In this document: positions 24,418-30,928 of the stretch, in pieces
How positions within the stretch are numbered: position 1 is the stretch's first letter
Layout: each line of letters opens with the position of its first letter
NCBI RefSeq assembly: GCF_014647515.1
Contig: NZ_BMPI01000099.1
Coordinates: 1-35,203 of the forward strand
Source: Dactylosporangium sucinum
GTDB taxonomy: Bacteria > Actinomycetota > Actinomycetes > Mycobacteriales > Micromonosporaceae
Reading direction: 5' to 3'
DNA length: 35,203 nucleotides
The notes under the pieces: model-generated
What the model saw: the letters and a program-made list of their open reading frames with translations, nothing else
The model's database searches: none
Told to the model about the DNA's origin: nothing
Translations under genes and position numbers: made by a program

Positions 24418-26010
24418 TCAGCCGACGCTGGCGCGCACCAGGCTGTACGAGTCGTCGTCCAGCGGCGCGGTGAAGTTCTTCACCCGCTTGCTGACCGCCA
24501 CCTGTGGCCACTGGTAGCCGACCACCAGCATCGGCAACTCGTCAGCCTGCCACTGCTCCAACTCCTTGAAAATGGTCTTGGCGTCCTCGGTGCTGCCGGC
24601 GCCGAGTGCGCGATCGATCTTCGCGTCGAGCGCCGGGTCGGCGAGGTGGGTGGTCAGCGCGGTGAGCGAACCGCCCGTGCGGAACCAGTTCTGGTACAGG
24701 TCCGCCGCCCCGCTGGCGCCGGCTCCGCCGTGGTACATCGTGAACTTGCCCTTGGCCACGTCGCCCCAGTACGCTGCCGGGTCGTACTTCTCGGGGGTCA
24801 CCTCGATGCCGATGTCCTTCAGGTTCTGCTGCAGCACCTGCACGTGACACCCGGCCGCCGGCCAGTTGGACTCGTATGGGACCGAAACCTTGAACGGCGT
24901 GCCGTCGGCGACGCCGGCGACGCCCTTGGCGGTCCGGGTGCCCCCGGAGCCTTCCACCCAGCCGGCCGTGTCCAGTAGCGCCTTGGCCTTGCTGATCGAC
25001 TCCGCGCGGGCCGCGGTCTTGTACGTGCTGATCTCGACATAGTTCGGGTCCCACGGCCGCAGGATGTTGCCGTAGGTGACGCCGCCGGTGCCCGACCAGC
25101 AGGCGGTCTGCCGGCCCTCCCGGTCGACCGCGTAGGCGACCGCCTGGCGCACGTTCTTGTCCGAGAACGGGGCCTTGGTGCGGTCCCAGCCCCAGAACAG
25201 CGGGGCCAGCGTGTCGGACTGGAGCACCTGCACCGATCCGCCGCTCTTCTTGAGCCGCTCGGCGTCGGTGTATCCGATGTTCGCGATGTCACCCGAGCCG
25301 GACTCGATGGCGGCGGCGTGCCCTGAGGGGTCCTCCGAGAACGTGTACCGGATCTTGGTGATCTTCGGCGGCGTCGGGTAGTTCGTGTTGACCTCGAAGA
25401 TCGCGCTGCCCTTCGGGATGTAGGACGTGAGCTTCCACGGCCCGGAGGTCGCGGTCGGCGAGGTGAAGTAGTCCGCCTTCGCCTCGACCGCCTTCTTCGA
25501 CAGGATCGCCGCGCTGCCCGGCCGGCTGACCGTCTCCGGGAAGATCCGCGACGGGGCCGACAGGGTGAACTTCACCGTCTTCGGGTCCACCACGTCGACC
25601 TTGGTCAGGGTGGCCAGCAGACCCTTCATCACGTCGCCGGTCTTCATCCGCTCGAAGGAGAACTTGACGTCCTCCGCCGTGACCGGGGAGCCGTCGCTGA
25701 AGCCCGCCTTGCCGTTCAGCGTGAACGTGTATGTGGTGTTGTCCGCAGATGCCTCCCACTTCTCCGCGAGCGCGCCGACCAGCTTGCCGTCGGCGTCCCG
25801 CTCGGTGAGCGTCTCGTACATCATCGCCATCGGGATACGCGAGGCATCGGCGGCAGCGACATTGGGGTCGAGGCCCTGACTGGGCTCGGGTTGCAACATG
25901 GTGATCTCGGTGCCGGCGCCGTTGCCGCCGGATTCGGAGCCGCTACAGCCGGCCAGCGCAGCCGCGCCGACCAGCAACAACACCGCGACAGACGCTGTCG
26001 TGGGCCGCAT
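24418..26010 (-). CDS. ABC importer substrate-binding lipoprotein (SBP family 5)
   Basis: A 530-residue extracellular binding protein. The signal peptide ends in the lipobox A-L-A-G-C with lipidated Cys22. The body is a family-5 solute-binding domain: L-D-P-N-V-A-A-A-D near the N-terminus, F-T-L-N-G-K-A-G-F-S-D-G-S-P-V-T-A-E-D-V, then V-R-Q-A-V-A-Y-A-V-D-R and a C-terminal Y-Q-W-P-Q-V-A-V. The ATG at 26010 has GGGAGG 4 bases upstream; an upstream in-frame start at 26049 would hide the signal peptide and overlaps the promoter -10. As first gene of the operon it captures the substrate for the importer. The ligand class cannot be told from sequence. Confidence 0.93.
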   Translation of the reverse strand: MRPTTASVAVLLLVGAAALAGCSGSESGGNGAGTEITMLQPEPSQGLDPNVAAADASRIPMAMMYETLTERDADGKLVGALAEKWEASADNTTYTFTLNGKAGFSDGSPVTAEDVKFSFERMKTGDVMKGLLATLTKVDVVDPKTVKFTLSAPSRIFPETVSRPGSAAILSKKAVEAKADYFTSPTATSGPWKLTSYIPKGSAIFEVNTNYPTPPKITKIRYTFSEDPSGHAAAIESGSGDIANIGYTDAERLKKSGGSVQVLQSDTLAPLFWGWDRTKAPFSDKNVRQAVAYAVDREGRQTACWSGTGGVTYGNILRPWDPNYVEISTYKTAARAESISKAKALLDTAGWVEGSGGTRTAKGVAGVADGTPFKVSVPYESNWPAAGCHVQVLQQNLKDIGIEVTPEKYDPAAYWGDVAKGKFTMYHGGAGASGAADLYQNWFRTGGSLTALTTHLADPALDAKIDRALGAGSTEDAKTIFKELEQWQADELPMLVVGYQWPQVAVSKRVKNFTAPLDDDSYSLVRASVG

Positions 26011-26045
26011 CCCGCCTCCCTTGGAGTGCCACTTGATAAGCGCAG

Positions 26046-26074
26046 ACACTAGGTCGAGAGGTAGGGGCGGTCAA
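26046..26074 (-). promoter_or_regulatory. Promoter of the ABC-importer/catabolic operon
   Basis: On the minus strand TTGACC (26069-26074) and TAGTGT (26046-26051) are separated by exactly 17 bases, a good match to the main sigma-factor promoter. The predicted leader to ATG 26010 is about 30 bases and carries the ribosome site. The repeat AGGTC-GAG-AGGT on the plus strand (26051-26062) overlaps the -10 element and spacer, so a repressor bound there would block RNA polymerase. Confidence 0.65.
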
Positions 26075-26097
26075 GTCCCTTGACATAGGTCATAGGT
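26051..26097. promoter_or_regulatory. AGGTC repeats between divergent operons, candidate operator
   Basis: Two similar repeats lie in the 160-base divergent region: AGGTCGAGAGGT at 26051-26062 and AGGTCATAGGT at 26087-26097. A third, AGGTCATACCTCAGGT, lies at 29981-29996 before the enolase-superfamily gene. The sharing of this element between promoters of one cluster suggests a common regulator, most simply the GntR protein encoded at 30152. This is inference from repetition only. Confidence 0.45.
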
Positions 26098-26172
26098 GCT
26101 ACCGTGATTCGCCGCAGGGGTCGGCGTCGACCGATCCGGTCGTGACACCCCGCCGCCACCGAGAGGACGGTC

Positions 26173-27072
26173 ATGCAACCCACCACCACCTGGGGCGGGA
26201 TCTTCCCCGCCGCACTGACGATGTTCGACGCACACGGCCGCCTCGACGAGGACGCCACCGCCGCCCACCTCGACTGGCTGGTCGGGCAGGGCGCGCACGG
26301 CGTGGTCGTCGCCGGGACGAGCGGCGAGTTCGTGTCGCTCTCCGGCCGCGAACGCCGCCGGCTCTTCGAGGTCGCGGTCAAGGCGGCCGCCGGCCGGGTG
26401 CCGGTGATCGCCGGCACGGGCGCGTTCGGTACCGCCGAGACCGTCGAGCTGACCCGTGCGGCCGGCGAGGCCGGCGCCGCCGGGGCGATCGTGATCCTTC
26501 CGTACTACCAGCGACCGCACCGCGACGAGGTGATGGCCCACTTCCGGGCGGTTGGCCGGGCCGCCGACATCCCGGTGATGATCTACAACAACCCGGCCAA
26601 CTCCGGCACCGAGCCGCTCTCCGCCGAGGACATCGGCGCGCTGTACCACGAGGGTGTCGCACACGCGGTGAAGAGCACCTTCCCGACCGTGCACCAGGTC
26701 CACGAGGTACGGGCGGCCACCGACGACGGCTTCCGCACGTTCTACGGCAGCTTCATGGCCCCGCTGGAGGGCATGGCCGGCGGTGCGCACGGCTGGGTCA
26801 GCGGCATTCTCAACGTGGCCACGCCGGACGCGGTCGCGCTGTGGGAGGCCGTGCAGCGCGGGGACCTGCCCGCCGCGCGGGAGGCGTGGTCGCGCATCCT
26901 GCCGATCAAGTACCTCTACACGCGGCAGCCGCTCGGCCCGGTCAACGACCTCGCGATCTACCGGGAGATGCTGACCATGCGGGGCCTGCACGGCGGTTAC
27001 AGCCGGACGCCGTTGCAGCCGCTGACCGCCGCCCAGCGGGAGACCCTGGCCGGCCTGCTCGCCGGGCGCTGA
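26173..27072 (+). CDS. Dihydrodipicolinate synthase-family aldolase
   Basis: A 299-residue class-I aldolase/lyase of the DapA/N-acetylneuraminate lyase superfamily. The Schiff-base lysine is Lys167 (H-A-V-K-S-T), the conserved tyrosine is Tyr138 (M-I-Y-N-N-P) and the carboxylate-binding loop is G-T-S-G-E (48-52). Length is normal. GAGAGGAC precedes ATG 26173. It is transcribed away from the importer operon, and the gene context (sugar-acid dehydratase, hydroxyacid dehydrogenase) fits a 2-keto-3-deoxy sugar acid aldolase or dehydratase rather than lysine biosynthesis. That reassignment is inference. Confidence 0.87.
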   Translation: MQPTTTWGGIFPAALTMFDAHGRLDEDATAAHLDWLVGQGAHGVVVAGTSGEFVSLSGRERRRLFEVAVKAAAGRVPVIAGTGAFGTAETVELTRAAGEAGAAGAIVILPYYQRPHRDEVMAHFRAVGRAADIPVMIYNNPANSGTEPLSAEDIGALYHEGVAHAVKSTFPTVHQVHEVRAATDDGFRTFYGSFMAPLEGMAGGAHGWVSGILNVATPDAVALWEAVQRGDLPAAREAWSRILPIKYLYTRQPLGPVNDLAIYREMLTMRGLHGGYSRTPLQPLTAAQRETLAGLLAGR

Positions 27073-27078
27073 CCCCGG

Positions 27079-27117
27079 CGGTGGCCGCGCCGCCCGGCGT
27101 GGGAGGCGCGGCCACCG
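27079..27117. terminator. Bidirectional terminator between convergent genes
   Basis: A perfect 13-base inverted repeat (CGGTGGCCGCGCC and GGCGCGGCCACCG) with a 13-base loop sits between the stop of the aldolase (27072) and the stop of the convergent deacylase (27135). It should end transcription from both sides. Confidence 0.78.
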
Positions 27118-27134
27118 TCACGACCGGTCCCGGC

Positions 27135-28748
27135 TCAGCGGACCGCGCCCGGGCCGCGCAGCGCACGCCCCGGCGTCGCACCGGTGAGCACGCCCCCGTC
27201 GAGCACCAGCCGGCCGTTCACCGCGACGTAGGACACCCCCTGCGCCAGCTCGCGCGGGCGCTCGTAGCTGGCCGGGGCGTTGACGGTCTTCGGGTCGAAG
27301 ACCACCAGGTCCGCCTTCATGCCGTCGCGCAGCAGGCCGCGGTCGGACAGCCCGAGCCGCTGCGCGGGGAACGAGGTCATCTTGCGGATCGCCTCGGGCA
27401 GCGACAGCAGCCGCTCCTCCCGGACGAAGTCGCCCAGGACACGCGCGAAGCAGCCGTACGCCCGGGGGCTGGGGTATGCGCCGATGAGCACGGCGTCGCT
27501 GGCGATCATCCCGAGTGGATGGCAGACGAACTTCCACAGCGTCATCGCCTGCGGGCTGGGCCTGGTGAACGTGGCACCCGGGTTGGCGGCCGACAGGTCG
27601 CACAGCGTCCCGGTGAGGTCCCCGCCCAGCTCAGTGACCACCTCGGCGAGATTCCAGCCCTCGAACCGCAGGTGCGCGGGGTCGCTCAGGTTGCCCAGCC
27701 GGACGTCGACGAACGGCCGGCTCGCGGCGTACTGCCGTACCGCGGCGCTGTCGTGCAGCTCCGCGCGCAGCCGGTCGCGCAGCGCCGGATCGGACAGCCG
27801 CTCCTGCAGCAGGTCGGGCCCGTCCGCCTGCAGCCAGCCGGGGAGCAGCCGGACCAGTCGCGTCCCGCCCCACTCGTACGGGTACGTGTCGAACGTGACG
27901 TCGAGCCCGTCCGACCGCGCGTCGTCCACCAGGTCGAGCATCCGCTGCGCACCACCGACGTAGGTGGCCCGCGACGAGCGCGAGAAGTGCGTCAGCTGGA
28001 CCGGGAGCCCGGCCCGCCGGCCGATCTCCAGCGCCTCCTTGAACGGGTCGAGGTACGTGTCGCCCAGCGCGTACCGGACGTGCGTGTGGTAGATCCCGCC
28101 GAAGCGCGCCGCTTCCTTCGCCAGCTCGACCAGCTCGTCGGTGTCGGCGTGGCTGCCCGGCGGGTAGTCCAGCCCGGTGGACAGGCCCAACGCGCCGTCG
28201 CGCATCGCGTCGCGCACGATGCCGCGCATCCGATCCAGGGCGACCGCGTCGGCGCGCGCGGCCGACCAGCCCAGCGCGCTGATCCGGGGCGCCGTGTTGC
28301 CCACGAAGACCCCCACGTTGACCGAGGCGTTGCCGTCGTAGCGGTCCAGCAGGTCGGCCACGGAGCGCCAGGAGTAGTCGAGGTCCGGGTGGCCGGCGAT
28401 GCCGGCGTTGAGCCGGACGAACCGCACCAGGTCGGCCGGGTCGTCGAACGGGGCGTAGGAAAGGCCGTCGACGCCGAGGATCTCGGTGGTCACCCCCTGG
28501 CGCACCTTCATCTCCAGCGTCCGGTCGACCATCAGCACCAGGTCCGAGTGCGAGTGCGCGTCGATGAAACCGGGCGCCACCACCAGACCGCGGGCGTCGA
28601 TCCGCCGGTCGGCGGGCACGTCCGACACGTCGCCGCGCAGCACGTACACCCGGTCGCCACGGACCCCGACGGCGGCCTGAAAGCCGGGATTCCCCGACCC
28701 GTCGACGACCAGCCCGGAGTGGATGAGCAGCTGGTACGGCGCGTTCAC
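27135..28748 (-). CDS. N-acyl-D-amino-acid deacylase family protein
   Basis: A 537-residue zinc hydrolase of the amidohydrolase superfamily, D-aminoacylase branch. It has the N-terminal beta-sandwich (G-L-V-V-D-G-S-G) and the metal motif F-I-D-A-H-S-H-S-D with His65, His67 and Asp69. Also present are a G-V-T-T-E-I-L-G block, T-H-V-R (where D-aminoacylases have a conserved histidine), Q-L-T-H-F and the C-terminal G-L-L-R-D-G-M-K-A-D-L-V-V-F-D. Length fits the family. The GTG at 28748 overlaps the enolase-superfamily stop as GTGA. It should remove an acyl group from an N-acylated D-amino acid or analogous amide. Context suggests it acts on an imported conjugate. Confidence 0.88.
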   Translation of the reverse strand: MNAPYQLLIHSGLVVDGSGNPGFQAAVGVRGDRVYVLRGDVSDVPADRRIDARGLVVAPGFIDAHSHSDLVLMVDRTLEMKVRQGVTTEILGVDGLSYAPFDDPADLVRFVRLNAGIAGHPDLDYSWRSVADLLDRYDGNASVNVGVFVGNTAPRISALGWSAARADAVALDRMRGIVRDAMRDGALGLSTGLDYPPGSHADTDELVELAKEAARFGGIYHTHVRYALGDTYLDPFKEALEIGRRAGLPVQLTHFSRSSRATYVGGAQRMLDLVDDARSDGLDVTFDTYPYEWGGTRLVRLLPGWLQADGPDLLQERLSDPALRDRLRAELHDSAAVRQYAASRPFVDVRLGNLSDPAHLRFEGWNLAEVVTELGGDLTGTLCDLSAANPGATFTRPSPQAMTLWKFVCHPLGMIASDAVLIGAYPSPRAYGCFARVLGDFVREERLLSLPEAIRKMTSFPAQRLGLSDRGLLRDGMKADLVVFDPKTVNAPASYERPRELAQGVSYVAVNGRLVLDGGVLTGATPGRALRGPGAVR

Positions 28749-29920
28749 CGGGTACCTCCGTGGTCGAGCTCGGGCTTGAACGGGTGCTTGACGATCTCCT
28801 CGACCCGCAGCCGCGGCCCGAGGCCCGGCGCGTCCGTGACGACCCACTCGCCGTCTTCCACCCGGGGCGGGTCCTCGGTGTACCGGTCCCAGTACTCCAG
28901 CTGGCTCGGCGTGAGCATCGACTCGGAGATCAGCAGATTGGGCAGCGTTGCGGCCAGCTGCCAGGTGGCCGCGCTCTGCAGCGGGCCGAAGGGGTTGTGG
29001 AACGCGATCGACAGCCCGTGCACCTCCGCGCACGTGGCGATCTTGCGGGCAGCGGTGATGCCGCCGCAGATCCCCACGTCTGGTTGCACCACGGCGACCG
29101 AGTGCGCGCCGATGAACGGGGCCGAGCCGAAGTGGTTGCCCCAGCGCTCGCCGGCGGCGATCGGGGTGGACGTGCGGCGGCTGACCTCGAGCATCCAGTC
29201 CACCCGGTCGGCGGGTACGGGCTCCTCGATGAAGGTCAGGTTGTAGGGCTCCAGCGCCTCGCACAGGCGGATGGCGTTGGCCACGTTGAGCCGGCCGTGG
29301 CAGTCGAGCATCAGGTGGATGTCCGGGCCGACCGCCTCCCGGGTTGCCGCGAAGTACTCCGCGATCACCTCGAACGTCCAGGTGGGCAGCAGCTCCGTCT
29401 CGGTCTGCCGGGCCGGGATCAGCGCCGGGCGGTCGTGCCGGACACTGGTCACCTTCTCGTAGAAGCCGGGCAGGGTGGTCTTCACGGCCTTGAAGCCGCG
29501 GTCCACCCGGTCCTTGACCTCGGCCGCCATCGCCTCCGGCGAGCCGCCCGCCTTCGCATGCGTGTACACCGGAACCCGGTCGCGGAACTTTCCACCCAGC
29601 AGGCGGTGCACGGGCACGCCCAGCGCGCGGCCGTTGAGATCCCACAGTGCCTGGTCGAGCGCGCTGATCCCGATCGTGAGCAGGGTGCCGCCGAGGAACG
29701 CGTCACGGTACAGGCGCTCGGCGTGTTGCTCGATCCGGGTCGGGTCGCGCCCGATCAGGTACTCGGACAGCTCCTCGATCAGGGCCGACACCGACCTGGT
29801 TCGCCGCCGCATCGCCACCTCGGCCTCGCCGACCACGCCCTCGTCGGTCTCGATCCGCAGGTAGATGGCGTTGTAGAACCCGAAGTCGGCGATCCACTGA
29901 CGGACACCGGTGACTCGCAT
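28745..29920 (-). CDS. Enolase-superfamily sugar-acid dehydratase (mandelate racemase/muconate lactonising family)
   Basis: A 391-residue dehydratase-like enzyme. Barrel metal ligands are visible: Asp206 (with the D-C-H-G-R motif), Glu232 (F-I-E-E-P) and Glu258 (A-G-E-R-W-G). The catalytic pair is likely His208 in D-C-H and His308 in A-F-H-N-P. The D-x-H plus late His-Asn-Pro pattern is that of D-galactonate and D-mannonate dehydratases, which turn aldonates into 2-keto-3-deoxyaldonates. The ATG at 29920 has GGGAGG upstream. It overlaps the deacylase gene and opposes the GntR gene. Its product class would suit the DapA-like aldolase in the same cluster. Confidence 0.88.
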   Translation of the reverse strand: MRVTGVRQWIADFGFYNAIYLRIETDEGVVGEAEVAMRRRTRSVSALIEELSEYLIGRDPTRIEQHAERLYRDAFLGGTLLTIGISALDQALWDLNGRALGVPVHRLLGGKFRDRVPVYTHAKAGGSPEAMAAEVKDRVDRGFKAVKTTLPGFYEKVTSVRHDRPALIPARQTETELLPTWTFEVIAEYFAATREAVGPDIHLMLDCHGRLNVANAIRLCEALEPYNLTFIEEPVPADRVDWMLEVSRRTSTPIAAGERWGNHFGSAPFIGAHSVAVVQPDVGICGGITAARKIATCAEVHGLSIAFHNPFGPLQSAATWQLAATLPNLLISESMLTPSQLEYWDRYTEDPPRVEDGEWVVTDAPGLGPRLRVEEIVKHPFKPELDHGGTR

Positions 29921-29980
29921 TGTCCCTCCCTCTGTTCCGCGCGCCAGGCGGACAGTCAGAGTCAACCACAGTTCGGCCCT

Positions 29981-29996
29981 AGGTCATACCTCAGGT
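29981..29996. promoter_or_regulatory. AGGTC repeat upstream of the dehydratase gene
   Basis: AGGTCATACCTCAGGT lies about 60 bases before the dehydratase ATG, on the side of its promoter. It repeats the element seen in the 26 kb divergent promoter. A related but weaker partial palindrome, CGGACCTAGGGTCG, lies at 30112-30125 just before the GntR gene. These could be autoregulatory and target sites of the same protein. Confidence 0.4.
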
Positions 29997-30151
29997 TTCC
30001 GGGTTATTACACGGCCAGCTACGCTGTTCTCCGAAGCTCGCCGAAACGCCCGATCTGACGTGAGTCAACGAATCCGGGCCGGCGAGCGGTCCGACGGGAG
30101 CGGACCAAGATCGGACCTAGGGTCGAACACAGGTGGGAAGGGGTGACCGGC

Positions 30152-30898
30152 GTGGCCATCGGGGCGTCGGCACGGCAGGGGCAGTGGCGGCACACCCGGG
30201 TACCACTCGGGGCGCAGATCGCGGAACAGATCCGGGACCTCATCAAGACCGAGGGGTTGGCCGACGGCGATCCGCTGCCCTCCGAGTCGGAGCTCGCCGG
30301 GCGTTACGGGGTCAGCCAGCGGGTGGTCCGCGACGCGCTGCGCACGCTCACCAACCAGGGCATCGTCGAAACCCACCAGGGCAAGCGGGCCACGGTCAGC
30401 GGGCTGCGGCCGGTCGCCGTCGAGGACTATTTCCGGCTCGCCGTCGACGCCAACGAGGAAGCCATCGACGATCTCCTCGAGCTGCGGCTGGCGATGGAGA
30501 CCAAGGCCGCCGGCCTCGCCGCGGTCCGGGCGACGGCCGAGGAGATCACCGAGCTTCGCAAGATCATGACGGAGCTCGCCGCGGCCGAGGACGACCTGAC
30601 CCGCCGGGTGGAGCTCGACATGGCCTTCCACGACGCGATCGCCCGCGCCTCGCGCAACCGGTTCTTCAAGGCCATCCTGGACGCGCTCGCCGAGGCGCTC
30701 ACCGCCGAGCGGCACCGCGGCGGACAGCTCACCGAGGCCGCCGGACTGACCCACGCCGAGACGAACACGCAGCACCAGGCGCTGCTGCTGGCCCTGGAGG
30801 CGCGCGACCCCCAGCTCGCGGAGCAGTGCATGCGAGCGATCCTGGAGCGCGCTCGGCAGCGCTTCCGGGATCTGGACAGCGGCAGCACCGCCTCCTAA
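30152..30898 (+). CDS. GntR-family regulator, FadR/FCD subfamily
   Basis: A 248-residue regulator with an N-terminal winged helix (L-P-S-E-S-E-L-A-G-R-Y-G-V-S-Q-R-V-V-R-D-A-L) and an all-helical C-terminal FCD effector domain. That domain contains the metal or ligand residues of the family (E-L-D-M-A-F-H-D-A-I, then T-Q-H-Q-A-L). FCD regulators sense organic acids such as sugar acids, fitting the neighbouring dehydratase. GTG 30152 is preferred because GGAAGGGG lies about 8 bases upstream; GTG 30143 sits on that site. It probably controls the flanking catabolic operons. Confidence 0.87.
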   Translation: MAIGASARQGQWRHTRVPLGAQIAEQIRDLIKTEGLADGDPLPSESELAGRYGVSQRVVRDALRTLTNQGIVETHQGKRATVSGLRPVAVEDYFRLAVDANEEAIDDLLELRLAMETKAAGLAAVRATAEEITELRKIMTELAAAEDDLTRRVELDMAFHDAIARASRNRFFKAILDALAEALTAERHRGGQLTEAAGLTHAETNTQHQALLLALEARDPQLAEQCMRAILERARQRFRDLDSGSTAS

Positions 30899-30902
30899 CC
30901 TC

Positions 30903-30914
30903 TGTCTTAAGACA
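30903..30914. promoter_or_regulatory. Perfect 12-base palindrome, candidate regulator site
   Basis: TGTCTTAAGACA lies between the GntR stop (30898) and the GTG of the propeller gene (30929). Its low GC and perfect symmetry stand out against the surrounding sequence. GntR/FadR regulators bind short palindromes of this size. It could control the propeller gene or be an alternative operator of the GntR protein. Confidence 0.55.
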
Positions 30915-30928
30915 ACTTTGGGGGTGCG

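Noticed and set aside
26080..26105. TTGACA at 26080-26085 as promoter of the aldolase gene
   Set aside because: The only nearby TAnnnT (TACCGT) is 14 bases away, too short a spacer; not listed as a promoter.
26142..29246. Plus-strand open frame of over 1000 codons
   Set aside because: It covers the aldolase in a different frame and the deacylase and dehydratase in antisense; composition is typical of high-GC shadow frames.
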